This document shows, in pieces, positions 24,810 to 33,131 of a DNA stretch of 38,245 nucleotides; positions within the stretch are counted from its first letter, which is position 1; each line of letters opens with the position of its first letter. The DNA comes from Lachnotalea glycerini (GTDB taxonomy: Bacteria; Bacillota; Clostridia; Lachnospirales; Lachnospiraceae). The notes under the pieces were generated by a model that was not told the DNA's origin, made no database searches, and was given only the letters and a program-made list of their open reading frames with translations. Location of the stretch: positions 1 to 38,245 of the forward strand of contig NZ_QICS01000022.1 of NCBI RefSeq assembly GCF_003201285.1, in the 5' to 3' direction. The position numbers and the translations under genes are program-made.

Positions 24810-25631
24810 CTAATAATTTTTATTTTTAATAAAATTTACTAACACTTGATTAAATAAATCTTTTTGATCGTAAAAGGAACCATGTCCGCTAAATTCAAAA
24901 GGAACCAAAACAGAGTTTTTTATCATTTTTTTTTGTATTTCACCTAATGGATAAGGGACAATTTGATCGTGAATACCATGGATAATTAATGTTGGAATCT
25001 GAATGGTTTCTAAGTCATCAAATAAAGATTCTTTTATCCATGTATTGGCGATTGCTGCAGTAGCCCAGCCGGCGGCCTGTAATCCCAGTTGAAAGAACCA
25101 GTCTGAAAAAGCCTGAGTGATATGCTGAAAGAAGAACATATTAGAAAAATTAACAAGCATTTGAGGGCGATCCTTGATAGTAGTTGCAATAATATCCTCT
25201 ACCGTAGATTGATCTAAGCCATAAGGAAAATCAGGGCGTTTAATCAGACTTGGAGCCGCGGCCGCACAAAGAACAAGCCTGGATACCCCAAAACCATTAT
25301 TCCTTTTCATATATCTACAAGCAATAGCACCTCCTGTAGAATGACCCAATAAAGTAAAGTTACTTAATTTCATTTGATTAACAATACTTCTAATATCATC
25401 TGATAAAGTATCATAATCATACCCATTGAATGGCTTATCTGAATTTCCAAAACCTCTTGTATCAATCCCGATGCACCGATATCCAAGTTTAGGCAGCTGA
25501 TCAAACTGATATTCAAAAAGCTTATGGTTTGCAGGCCAGCCATGTAAAAAAAGTATTGTTTTCGTACCTGCCGGATTAAGATCCTCAACGTAATAGTTGA
25601 CACCATCACCGACCATTATGTAATATCCCAT
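24810..25631 (-). CDS. Alpha/beta hydrolase (haloperoxidase/esterase-like)
   Basis: 273 aa cytoplasmic hydrolase of the alpha/beta fold. Oxyanion segment HGWPANH (30-36); nucleophile elbow GHSTGG with S98; acid D222 in HGIHDQIVP; His H250 in SGHGSFYD. All three catalytic residues are present and in the expected order. HGWP and the lid segment SNMFFFQHITQAF suggest the non-haem haloperoxidase/arylesterase branch, but the physiological ester is unknown. TCGGAG serves as RBS 8 bases before ATG. It is a single gene, facing the sensor kinase gene tail to tail. Confidence 0.88.
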   Translation of the reverse strand: MGYYIMVGDGVNYYVEDLNPAGTKTILFLHGWPANHKLFEYQFDQLPKLGYRCIGIDTRGFGNSDKPFNGYDYDTLSDDIRSIVNQMKLSNFTLLGHSTGGAIACRYMKRNNGFGVSRLVLCAAAAPSLIKRPDFPYGLDQSTVEDIIATTIKDRPQMLVNFSNMFFFQHITQAFSDWFFQLGLQAAGWATAAIANTWIKESLFDDLETIQIPTLIIHGIHDQIVPYPLGEIQKKMIKNSVLVPFEFSGHGSFYDQKDLFNQVLVNFIKNKNY

Positions 25632-25805
25632 ATTTTACTCCGATTATTTTATCGTCATAATAGTGTATGCATGAGTTGTGGTCGTTCATACCTTTTCATA
25701 ATATAAAAGTAGATGAGATTCCATGAAGAGAAAAGAAATTAGGTTATTGAAAAAATTAGAAAATAGCATATGGTGTTGACTATATCGACTTCTTTTTTTG
25801 TTCAT

Positions 25806-25839
25806 AACAAGATGAAACGAGTGAACGTTTCATCTTGTT
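25806..25839. other. Perfect 14-bp inverted repeat downstream of the PfkB gene
   Basis: AACAAGATGAAACG (25806-25819), loop AGTGAA, CGTTTCATCTTGTT (25826-25839). It lies just beyond the 3' end of the minus-strand sugar operon and upstream of the hydrolase gene. No U-run follows it on either strand, so it may act as an mRNA 3'-end stabiliser or a weak terminator. Confidence 0.5.
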
Positions 25840-25892
25840 GATAGAAGTTAAAATGAAGCCTAATAGATAAGAAATAACTTAGTATTCAACAA

Positions 25893-26822
25893 TCAAAACA
25901 GACGATTTATTTCAACCTCAGGCAATATTCTTTCCATATCGCTTATATGAAAGCTTCCGGTAGCCATAGTCAGTGCATTTGCCGCTGACACAGCGATTGC
26001 ATAGCGAAGCGCATTTTCAGCAGACAGTTTTCTGGAAAGGGATACAGCAAAGGCACCTACCATAGAGTCTCCGCATCCAACGGTATTGACCGGGGTGATT
26101 TTAGGTGGTTTGCCATGAAACACGCCATCCTTACAAACAAGCAGTGCACCGTCACCACCTAAGGAAACAACGACGAATTCAATGCCTGTGTCATGAAGCC
26201 TTTTAGCCGCCTCAATAACCTCGGTCTGATTGGTTATGGTAATACCCAGAAGGGCTTCTAATTCTTCTTGATTTGGCTTTATCAGGGTAGGACTAGCTTT
26301 AACCCCATCTGCCAAGAGCGCACCGCTAGTGTCCAGAATAACTTTTTTGCCCTTTGATTTTATTTTTGAAATCAGGTCAGCATAGATTGTGGTATCAATT
26401 CCCTTTGGAATACTGCCCGATATTGTTATTACATCACTTTTTTCAATTAAAACATTAATTTTTTCATAAAATTGATTTACCTCATCCAAAGTTACAGGTG
26501 CACCCGGCTCTAGAAACTCCGTTGAAGTACCATCACTTGCTAAAATATTAATACAGCTTCTGGTTTCACTTTTGGTATGAACAAAATCTGTAGCAATATT
26601 GTACTCTTTTAAAAGGTCTTCAATATAAGCTCCGGCATGACCGCCGACAAAGCCGGTTGCAATAATCGCTTCGCCGCAGAGTTTAATAACTTTTGATACA
26701 TTAAGTCCTTTTCCACCGGCTGTATTTGAACATGTTTGAACACGGGTTACTGTATTTTTGGCAAAGTCTTCAACTACGTAAGCCTTATCTATAGCAACAT
26801 TTAAAGTAACTGTTGTAATCAT
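25893..26822 (-). CDS. 1-phosphofructokinase / tagatose-6-phosphate kinase (PfkB family)
   Basis: 309 aa PfkB kinase that phosphorylates a ketohexose phosphate to the bisphosphate. Seen: N-terminal TVTLNVAIDKAY, phosphate-sugar motif NTAGGKGLNVSKV (33-45), LIKPNQEELEALLG, and the C-terminal anion hole GCGD (249-252, D252 as base). This is the FruK/LacC subgroup, which cannot be split reliably by eye. In this operon, with a GatD-like dehydrogenase and class II aldolase, tagatose-6-phosphate kinase is the attractive reading. Last gene of the operon; ATG follows TAAGGAGAGG, 11 bases after the aldo-keto reductase stop. Confidence 0.88.
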   Translation of the reverse strand: MITTVTLNVAIDKAYVVEDFAKNTVTRVQTCSNTAGGKGLNVSKVIKLCGEAIIATGFVGGHAGAYIEDLLKEYNIATDFVHTKSETRSCINILASDGTSTEFLEPGAPVTLDEVNQFYEKINVLIEKSDVITISGSIPKGIDTTIYADLISKIKSKGKKVILDTSGALLADGVKASPTLIKPNQEELEALLGITITNQTEVIEAAKRLHDTGIEFVVVSLGGDGALLVCKDGVFHGKPPKITPVNTVGCGDSMVGAFAVSLSRKLSAENALRYAIAVSAANALTMATGSFHISDMERILPEVEINRLF

Positions 26823-26833
26823 AATTCCTCTCC

Positions 26834-27880
26834 TTATTTCTTATACCCATTCCAGCCCGGAATTTCGCCGTTAAGATCCCAAAGGTCTTCCCAAGTTCCG
26901 GCACCTTCCCAAAGGAATACCTGACCTTTAATTAAACGACAGTTTTTATCAACAGTAGCAAGAAGCTTCAATTCATCATTGGTTAATGGATCCTCAAAAC
27001 TACATTTTAAGTTGCTCATATATTCATTCCTATGAATAGAAAAAGGAATTGGAGAATGACCTCTTTGAACTGCCCATTTTAGGCAGATTACAGCAGGGTG
27101 AACACCATGTGCTTTTGCAATTTCCACAACCTCAGGTACTTCAATATCGGCAACGTCAGTTTCTGTTTTGTCTCTGTCTGGTCTCGTAGGAGAGCCAATT
27201 GGACAAAAACCAATGATTTGAATACCGTTATTCTTACAGAAATCGTATAATTCTGGTTGTTGAAAGCAAGGATGTAATTCCATTTCATTTACCGCTGGTT
27301 TGATTCTGCAATCTCTTAAAATCAGTTGCAATTTAGGTACAGTTACATTAGAAACACCAATGTGTTTTACAAGTCCCATGTCAACAAGACGCTCCATTTG
27401 TCTCCAACATTCCATAAATTCTTCGTGAATATATGGTCTGGATAGAGGATTTCTTGTGTCACCGTCACATCCTGGTGGATGATAGTTAGGGAATGGCCAA
27501 TGAACAAAGTAAAGATCAAGATAATCTAATCTTAAATCCTTTAACGTTTTTGCTACAGAGTATAGAATATCACCTTTTCCATGCATATCGTTCCATAATT
27601 TGGAGGTAATAAATAATTCTTCTCTTTTGACACCCGCAGCAATTGCATTTTCAATAGCAACACCGATTGAATCCTCATTTTCATAGCAGGCAGCGCAGTC
27701 TACCAAACGATATCCTGATTTGATTGCATCCTCTACGGCATTTGCGATATCCTGAGCACTAAATCGATCTGAACCAAAGGTTCCAATACCAATTCCCGGC
27801 ATTTTGGCACCGGTATAAAGTGTTCTCTGTGGAACGAGTGATGGATCAATTGCGTCAGCAGGTTTTAAATTTTCTCCCAT
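26834..27880 (-). CDS. Aldo-keto reductase
   Basis: 348 aa NAD(P)H-dependent TIM-barrel oxidoreductase. The catalytic tetrad is complete: D61 and Y66 in DCAACYENE, K94 in TSKLW, H127 in FVHWP. An extra loop (PFPNYHPPGCDGDTRN) and a Trp-rich C-terminal tail (WEGAGTWEDLWD) are present, as in aldose-reductase/xylose-reductase-like members. In a polyol/ketose operon it probably reduces an aldose to the polyol or oxidises a polyol, but neither direction nor substrate is fixed. Start ATG 27880 with AAAGGAGAGA upstream; 26 bases after the dehydrogenase gene. Confidence 0.9.
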   Translation of the reverse strand: MGENLKPADAIDPSLVPQRTLYTGAKMPGIGIGTFGSDRFSAQDIANAVEDAIKSGYRLVDCAACYENEDSIGVAIENAIAAGVKREELFITSKLWNDMHGKGDILYSVAKTLKDLRLDYLDLYFVHWPFPNYHPPGCDGDTRNPLSRPYIHEEFMECWRQMERLVDMGLVKHIGVSNVTVPKLQLILRDCRIKPAVNEMELHPCFQQPELYDFCKNNGIQIIGFCPIGSPTRPDRDKTETDVADIEVPEVVEIAKAHGVHPAVICLKWAVQRGHSPIPFSIHRNEYMSNLKCSFEDPLTNDELKLLATVDKNCRLIKGQVFLWEGAGTWEDLWDLNGEIPGWNGYKK

Positions 27881-27906
27881 AAATAATCTCTCCTTTGATT
27901 TATAAT

Positions 27907-28959
27907 TTATTTTTCGCTATCTATAAGTATTTTACCTTTTACAGCACCCGGTGTTTTAAACATTTCGAAAGCCTCAGCTATTTGACTTAAAGGTATTTTT
28001 TTATAGATAAGTGATTCATCGAACTTTAATTGTCCAGTTTTGAAGTAATAGGCAGCCAGTTCCCATTCAGGACCTGGAAATGGAGCAGAATAAGACATCC
28101 ATGAGCCGGTAAGAGTAAACTCCTTACGATTCATGTTTTCCCATTCCTTAACAGAGAAAGAAAGCTCTTTAGTTGGGGTTCCAATGAAGCAAACACCAGC
28201 CTTATTCGCAGCTAATTCAAATGCCATTTTCATCGTAATGGTATTACCGGCTGTTTCATATACATAATCAAATCCCTGTCCATTGGTTGTATCCATCGCC
28301 TGTTTGATAAAGTTTTCCTCTAAAGTGTTAATCACATCAGTTGCGCCAAGGCGTTTTGCAAGCTCTAAGCGTTCTGGTGAAATGTCAAATACCACACATT
28401 TTTTTGCACCGAAGATATTAGCCCATTGCATGGTGAGAAGTCCAATGGTACCTCCTCCTAGTATAGCAACCGTTTTACCTCCTTGATAATCAAGTCGCTG
28501 TAAGCCGTGCAGTGCTACCGTAGTGGGTTCAAAGAAAGCACCTTTCTCAAAGCTGACTTCTTCTTCAAATTTTACAGCATTTTTTTCAGGCACTACTACA
28601 TATTCTGCAAAACTTCCATATTCTCTTGAACCAATAAAGCTGTAATGCTTGCATAAGGAATAGTTTCCCTTTTGGCAATCCTCACATTTCATACATGGAA
28701 CAAGCGGTACACCAGCCACTCGATCTCCAATTTTCAGACTGGTTACATCTTCGCCTGTTTCTTCAACTGTTCCTGAAAATTCATGTCCTAATACATTTGG
28801 GAAGTAATGGCATGCATCTGCATTTACTCTTGGAATATCAGAGCCGCATATTCCAGTGTATTTTACTTTGATTAAAACTTGACCGGCCTTTGGCACCGGC
28901 TTTTCAATGTCTTCATAACGAATATCCTCTTTTGCGTGAACAACTCCTGCTTTCATCAT
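27907..28959 (-). CDS. Zinc-dependent dehydrogenase, galactitol-1-phosphate 5-dehydrogenase (GatD)-like
   Basis: 350 aa medium-chain dehydrogenase. Catalytic zinc ligands C38, H59 and E60 (GICGSD, LGHEFSG); structural zinc cysteines C89, C92, C95 and C103; Rossmann motif LGGGTIGLL near 170. Several segments match GatD unusually well: GSDIPR, HYFPNVLGHEFSG, FIGSREYGSFAEYVVV and the C-terminal TGSWMSYSAPFPGPEWE. GatD oxidises galactitol 1-phosphate to tagatose 6-phosphate; sorbitol-type dehydrogenases are the alternative. ATGATG start overlaps the stop of the kinase gene (ATGA), indicating coupling. Confidence 0.88.
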   Translation of the reverse strand: MMKAGVVHAKEDIRYEDIEKPVPKAGQVLIKVKYTGICGSDIPRVNADACHYFPNVLGHEFSGTVEETGEDVTSLKIGDRVAGVPLVPCMKCEDCQKGNYSLCKHYSFIGSREYGSFAEYVVVPEKNAVKFEEEVSFEKGAFFEPTTVALHGLQRLDYQGGKTVAILGGGTIGLLTMQWANIFGAKKCVVFDISPERLELAKRLGATDVINTLEENFIKQAMDTTNGQGFDYVYETAGNTITMKMAFELAANKAGVCFIGTPTKELSFSVKEWENMNRKEFTLTGSWMSYSAPFPGPEWELAAYYFKTGQLKFDESLIYKKIPLSQIAEAFEMFKTPGAVKGKILIDSEK

Positions 28960-30443
28960 ACATTTCCTTTCTTAAAGGTGTCCTTTAAATCCTGATACAA
29001 TTCTAAATATAGCTCCATAGCAGCCTGATACTTTATATGATTTTTTATATTAGGTGTATGGGTTCTCGTTATTACAATGGTTTCATTCACTGCCTCTTCA
29101 AAGTTATCATATATGCCCACACCAACTCCTGCTAAAATCGATGCACCCAGAGTAGTAGCAGTATCAGAGGTTGGAACCTTAATCACTTTGCCTGTTACAT
29201 CTGATTTAATCTGCGTCCATAATAAACTGTTTGACGCACCGCCCATTGCAATCAACTCTTCAGCTTCTACTCCTGATTCCTTTGCAGTACGAAGGTTATG
29301 CTCTAAGGAAAAAGCAACTCCTTCTAAGGAAGCCCGTATCATATGTGCTCTTGTCTTATCGAAACCTAAGCCATAATAAACACCCTTTGCATCCGGATCC
29401 CAAATCGGGGAGCGCTCACCTGCCATAAAGGGAAGAAAAACAACGCCGTTTGAACCAGCAGGAATCTGCTCTGCCAAAGAGGTAAGATCATCAAAAGAAG
29501 AATCAGCTCCAAGCTCTTGCCTAAACCATTTGAGTACACCGCCTCCTCCGACACTACCCCCTTGTAAGAGCCAATGATTGGGTACTACATGGGGGCTTAA
29601 AATAAGCTTAGGATGAGAAATGGCCTGATCAAGACAAATACTCATGCCACCTGCCTGCCCGCCCTGTTCCTGAGTTTGCCCGGTTCTTACAACACCTGCG
29701 CCAAGAGTACCGCAAGCAGCATCCAGACCACCTGCAACAACAGGTGTTCCTTCTAAAAGCCCGGTAAGAGAAGCAGCCTCCTTCGTGACAGAACCAACCA
29801 CGTCATGGCAGTTATATATTTCAGGAACCTTATCCAAGGATATTCCTAATGCATTGGCTAAATCTTTGTCATAGGTACACGTTTTTGCGTTAAAGAAATG
29901 CAGTCCATAACCCTGAGACTTTTCTTGTGTGAATTTACCCGTAAGCTTTAGGACAATATAGCTGTTGCTTTGCAAAAACTGATACGTCTTTTCATAAATG
30001 TTAGGCAGGTTTTGTTGAAACCATAAAATCTTGGGAGTGGAGTAAGCCGGTTCAAAAGCATTGCCTGCAATGTTGAATATAGTGTCAAAACCAAGTTGGT
30101 CTACCGTCTGTTTTACAATATGTCTAGCTCTGGTATCCATCCAAATAGGTGTGTTATGTAAACAATTACCTACTTTATCCACCGGAATACAGGACCAGCT
30201 TTGGCCGTCTATGCCAATACCTGCAATTTGAGATGGATGAATCTTACCCTTTTCTAATGTATCCTTGATTGCTATACAAATACTTTGGAACCATTCATCT
30301 GGATTTTGTTCTACCCATCCTGGATTAGGATAATATAGCTGGTATCCTTGATTGGACTGAGCAAGTACATTTCCCTTTCTGCCAAATATAGCAACCTTAC
30401 ATGCTGAAGTTCCTATATCAATTCCAAGTAATAGTTTTTCCAT
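28956..30443 (-). CDS. FGGY-family carbohydrate kinase (xylulokinase-like)
   Basis: 495 aa two-domain kinase. N-terminal LLGIDIGTSACKVAIF binds ATP phosphates; PGWVEQNPDEWF and GIDGQSWSC are typical of the xylulokinase branch; GGLDAACGTLGAG carries the catalytic Asp; GGSVGGGGVLKWFRQ and LPFMAGERSPIWDPDAKG follow. FGGY members phosphorylate ketoses and also polyols (glycerol, erythritol), so the substrate is not evident. In this operon it stands where a PTS enzyme II would be in the galactitol pathway. Start ATG 30443 has GGAGGT upstream, 26 bases after the aldolase stop. Confidence 0.87.
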   Translation of the reverse strand: MEKLLLGIDIGTSACKVAIFGRKGNVLAQSNQGYQLYYPNPGWVEQNPDEWFQSICIAIKDTLEKGKIHPSQIAGIGIDGQSWSCIPVDKVGNCLHNTPIWMDTRARHIVKQTVDQLGFDTIFNIAGNAFEPAYSTPKILWFQQNLPNIYEKTYQFLQSNSYIVLKLTGKFTQEKSQGYGLHFFNAKTCTYDKDLANALGISLDKVPEIYNCHDVVGSVTKEAASLTGLLEGTPVVAGGLDAACGTLGAGVVRTGQTQEQGGQAGGMSICLDQAISHPKLILSPHVVPNHWLLQGGSVGGGGVLKWFRQELGADSSFDDLTSLAEQIPAGSNGVVFLPFMAGERSPIWDPDAKGVYYGLGFDKTRAHMIRASLEGVAFSLEHNLRTAKESGVEAEELIAMGGASNSLLWTQIKSDVTGKVIKVPTSDTATTLGASILAGVGVGIYDNFEEAVNETIVITRTHTPNIKNHIKYQAAMELYLELYQDLKDTFKKGNV

Positions 30444-30469
30444 GTTAGACCTCCATGATAAGACATTGC

Positions 30470-31321
30470 TTAATGAGCCTTTTGATCACAGCCACATACT
30501 TTAATACGTCCCATAACAAGCTTCTTTACACTTTCCATTCCGGCTGCACCATATTTTTTCGGATCAATAGTATTAGGATTTTCAGTTAATACTTTTTTTA
30601 CACCCTCTGTGTAAGCAATTCGAAGCTCTGTTGCAAAATTCACCTTGCAGATGCCGCGCAGAATGCTTTCTCTTACGGCTTCATCTGTAAGGCCGGAAGC
30701 ACCATGCAAAACAAGGGGAATACTGACCAACTTTCTGATTTCACTTAATCGTTCTAAATCAAGCTTTGGTGTTCCCGAATAAACACCGTGAGCAGTTCCG
30801 ATAGCTACCGCAAGAGCGCTGATTTTAGTTCTTTCTACAAATTCCTTTGCTTCTAATGGATCTGTGTAACCGCCGCTACCACCGTCTAAGTCATCCTCTT
30901 TACCGCCTACTTTGCCAAGCTCAGCTTCTACAGGTATGCCAGAAGGTGCACAGGCATCTACTACACGTTTTGTCATTTCGATATTTTCTTCAAATACATG
31001 ATGAGATCCATCAATCATAATAGAGGTATATCCAACTCTTAAAGCCTGCATAGCAAGCTCGAAAGAGCTACCATGGTCAAGATGAATAGCAACTGGAACC
31101 TTGCAATTTTTGGCAGCAGCCAAAGCATTGGCATAATACATATCTAGTCCTGCGTATTTCACGGTTGAAGGTGTTGTCTGCATCATAACAGGAGCATTTA
31201 ACTCCTCGGCAGCAGCTATAACAGCCATCACCATTTCCATATTTTCTACATTAAAGGCACCTACTGCATAGCCTCCTTTTTGTGCATTTAAAATCATTTG
31301 TTCTGATGTAACTAATGGCAT
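30470..31321 (-). CDS. Class II ketose-bisphosphate aldolase (GatY/KbaY/FbaA family)
   Basis: Zinc aldolase splitting tagatose- or fructose-1,6-bisphosphate into DHAP and glyceraldehyde 3-phosphate. From ATG 31321 the protein is 283 aa (MPLVTSEQM...). An in-frame ATG at 31342 would place the RBS AAAAAGGAGG inside the gene and is less likely. Motifs: AIHLDHGSS (H80, catalytic D82, zinc H83), DGSHHVFEENI, EAELGKVGG, GTAHGVYSG, LHGASGL and KVNFATELR. The length of about 284 and overall pattern fit GatY/KbaY, though FBA specificity cannot be excluded. First catabolic gene after the regulator. Confidence 0.9.
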   Translation of the reverse strand: MPLVTSEQMILNAQKGGYAVGAFNVENMEMVMAVIAAAEELNAPVMMQTTPSTVKYAGLDMYYANALAAAKNCKVPVAIHLDHGSSFELAMQALRVGYTSIMIDGSHHVFEENIEMTKRVVDACAPSGIPVEAELGKVGGKEDDLDGGSGGYTDPLEAKEFVERTKISALAVAIGTAHGVYSGTPKLDLERLSEIRKLVSIPLVLHGASGLTDEAVRESILRGICKVNFATELRIAYTEGVKKVLTENPNTIDPKKYGAAGMESVKKLVMGRIKVCGCDQKAH

Positions 31322-31403
31322 AAAAACCTCCTTTTTCTGCATTTATGCAGTCATTTGCATTTATCTTAAGCCGCTGATAGAGTATCAGTGGCAAGAAGCT
31401 ATG

Positions 31404-32408
31404 TTACGAAAGCTGTTTAATGGATTCACCTGTTAATAAACCAGTACTTAAATTAACGCGAACCGCTTCGCCTGTTTCAGATTTATTTAATCTTTTTAGC
31501 ATAAGGTTAGCAGCAGAGGCAGCAATTTCCTCCATTGGCTGAACGATAGTCCAGAGCGTTGGCTTAACAATCTTGGAAAGCATTAGATTATCAAAACCAA
31601 TAATAGAAATATCCTCTGGAAAGTTAACTCCGAGTTCGTTTATGGCAATAATAGCGCCAAGAGTAATTTCATAATTACTCAAATAAAGAGCAGTAGGTCT
31701 GTTTGATACAGTTAATAACTCTTTGGTTGCATGATAACCATGCTCTACTGTTAATGAGCCGCGTTTTACATAATTAAGCTCTATTTTTATATTATTAGCT
31801 TCAAGCGACTTATAATAACCTGCAAGACGCTTTCTGGCCGTATATTCATTGTCGTCACCACAGATAATACCAATTTTACTATGACCTTTGTTTATTAAGG
31901 TAGTAACAGCCTGAACGGACGCTTCAATGTTGTCTACTATGACACAGTCAAAATTTCTATCCTCAAAGGTTCTGTCAATCAGTACAATAGGTACCTCACG
32001 AATTACTGCATTGTTTAAATAGAAAGAATTACCCGAGGTAGGAATAGTTATAATCCCGTCAACTCGCTTACTAAGAAGAAATTTGATTTCCTGTTCTTCT
32101 AATTCTATATCACCCCGGCAGTCACATACAATTGTTCCATAATCATGCTGTCTTAGTATATCCTCAATATTAGCAATAACAGAGCCTGCAAATATATTAT
32201 CTAAATTGTGAATCAAAACACCAACGGTTTTGGTACAGTTCTTGGCCAGCCCTCTGGCTACCTCATTGACCTCATATTGCAGTTCTTCAATTGCATTTTC
32301 AATTAAGGCTCTGTTTTGGGGTAGTACATTGCCACCGTTTAAATATTTAGAAACTGTGGCAAGTGAAAGCCCAGTCATTTTTGTAATATCTCTAATTGTT
32401 GCTGCCAT
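31404..32408 (-). CDS. LacI-family transcriptional regulator
   Basis: 334 aa. N-terminal DNA-binding domain IRDITKMTGLSLATVSKYLNG (helix-turn-helix about 5-25) with hinge helix region NEVARGLAKN near 50-57, then a periplasmic-binding-like effector domain (VGVLIHNLDNIFAG, ILLSKRVDGIITIP, IICGDDNEYTARKRLAGY, ISIIGFDNLMLSKIV). ATG 32408 follows AGGAGGAAC. It heads the minus-strand sugar operon and probably represses it and itself: its own promoter carries a large palindrome. The inducer is likely an intermediate of the pathway. Confidence 0.92.
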   Translation of the reverse strand: MAATIRDITKMTGLSLATVSKYLNGGNVLPQNRALIENAIEELQYEVNEVARGLAKNCTKTVGVLIHNLDNIFAGSVIANIEDILRQHDYGTIVCDCRGDIELEEQEIKFLLSKRVDGIITIPTSGNSFYLNNAVIREVPIVLIDRTFEDRNFDCVIVDNIEASVQAVTTLINKGHSKIGIICGDDNEYTARKRLAGYYKSLEANNIKIELNYVKRGSLTVEHGYHATKELLTVSNRPTALYLSNYEITLGAIIAINELGVNFPEDISIIGFDNLMLSKIVKPTLWTIVQPMEEIAASAANLMLKRLNKSETGEAVRVNLSTGLLTGESIKQLS

Positions 32409-32421
32409 TTAGTTCCTCCTA

Positions 32422-32453
32422 TTCATTAGAACGAACCGCTTCGCTCTAATGAA
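32422..32453. promoter_or_regulatory. Operator-like 32-base palindrome over the lacI transcription start
   Basis: The arms TTCATTAGA (32422-32430) and TCTAATGAA (32445-32453) are perfect inverted repeats. The core CGAACCGCTTCG has the central CG and GAAnCGnTTC form expected of LacI-family operators. Only four of 32 positions break the symmetry (two mismatched pairs). It lies directly downstream of the -10 on the minus strand, so bound repressor would block initiation. Confidence 0.7.
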
Positions 32454-32482
32454 ATAATACTCTTTTCTTGTATAAAAGTCAA
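32454..32482 (-). promoter_or_regulatory. Promoter of the lacI-aldolase-kinase operon
   Basis: On the minus strand TTGACT (complement of 32477-32482), a 17-base spacer and TATTAT (complement of 32454-32459). This is a near-consensus sigma-A promoter abutting the palindromic operator. Confidence 0.75.
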
Positions 32483-32503
32483 TACAATAGTATTTATTTT
32501 TTA

Positions 32504-32696
32504 TTTCATACGAGAAAAAACCTTGCTGTGGTAACGTATAAAAGTATTGAGTCCTATGAAATAAAAACACAAAGCGCACGAATGCAAGTGGAGAATGTCA
32601 CTGCGTGACTGCATTCGGCGCGGCAAAGCGGTCAAGTTCCTCATGAGTGAGGGAATAGGGAGCTGATGTGGACTTGAACTTTGTTCTTTCATAGGA
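32504..32696 (+). repeat. Structured repeat, tandem unit R4a
   Basis: TTTCATA (32504-32510) and linker, then TCCTATGAAA (32552), a body with GAATGC/GCATTC hairpin (inner GTCAC-TGC-GTGAC), and stem TCAAGT/ACTTGA enclosing CCTCA-TGAG-TGAGG, closing with TTTCATAGGA (32687-32696). The element between inverted repeats is 145 bases. Confidence 0.85.
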
Positions 32697-32874
32697 AAAA
32701 CCTTGCTGTTACCGTAAAAAAGTATTGAGTCCTATGAAATAAAAACACAAAGCGCACGAATGCAAGTGGAAAATGGCACTGCGTAACAGCATTCGGCGCG
32801 GCAAAGCGGTCAAGTTCCTCATGAGTGAGGGAATAGGGAGCTGATGTGGACTTGAACTTTGTTCTTTCATAGGA
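32697..32874 (+). repeat. Structured repeat, tandem unit R4b
   Basis: The 33-base linker (32697-32729) is followed by TCCTATGAAA (32730) and a 145-base element ending in TTTCATAGGA (32865-32874). It differs from R4a by few substitutions (for example GGCAC/GTAAC in the first hairpin). The 178-base period to the next unit shows a recent tandem duplication. Confidence 0.85.
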
Positions 32875-33050
32875 AAAACCTTGCTGTTACCGTAAAAAAG
32901 TATTGAGTCCTATGAAATAAAAACACAAAGCGCACGAATGCATGTGGAGATTGTCACTGCGTGACTGCATTCGGCGCGGCAAAGCGGTCAAGTCCCTCAT
33001 GAATGAGGGAATAGGGAGCTGATGTGGACTAGTCCGCTTTGTTCTTTTTT
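32875..33050 (+). repeat. Structured repeat, tandem unit R4c
   Basis: Linker (32875-32907) identical to that of R4b, TCCTATGAAA (32908), then the body. The terminal inverted repeat is lost (TTCTTTTTTACAC instead of TTCTTTCATAGGA). In this unit the long stem is AAAGCGG/CCGCTTT plus AGTCC/GGACT, as in R1 and R5, while R4a/b pair TCAAGT/ACTTGA. No gene lies in 32409-33131 outside promoter, operator, repeats and terminator. Confidence 0.8.
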
Positions 33051-33086
33051 ACACTTTACCAAAATGAGATATATTTCTCGTAGAAT

Positions 33087-33119
33087 AAAAAAAGATGAAA
33101 AGCACTCAACTTTTCATCT
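33087..33119 (-). terminator. Intrinsic terminator of the YesL-family gene
   Basis: AGATGAAAAG (33093-33102) and CTTTTCATCT (33110-33119) form a perfect 10-bp stem. Read on the minus strand it is followed by a run of T (complement of 33087-33092). It lies 13 bases beyond the stop codon. Confidence 0.85.
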
Positions 33120-33131
33120 GGCATAATACTA

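Noticed and set aside
25806-25839. Second LacI operator at the end of the operon
   Set aside because: The perfect inverted repeat has half-sites split by six bases and lacks the central CG; a hairpin role is more likely.
28283-29428. Plus-strand open frames of 65-99 codons within the minus-strand sugar operon
   Set aside because: They are antisense to well-supported genes, have no RBS and no family resemblance.
32504-33050. CRISPR array
   Set aside because: The units are about 178 bases, nearly identical throughout and separated by identical linkers; there are no unique spacers and no cas genes.
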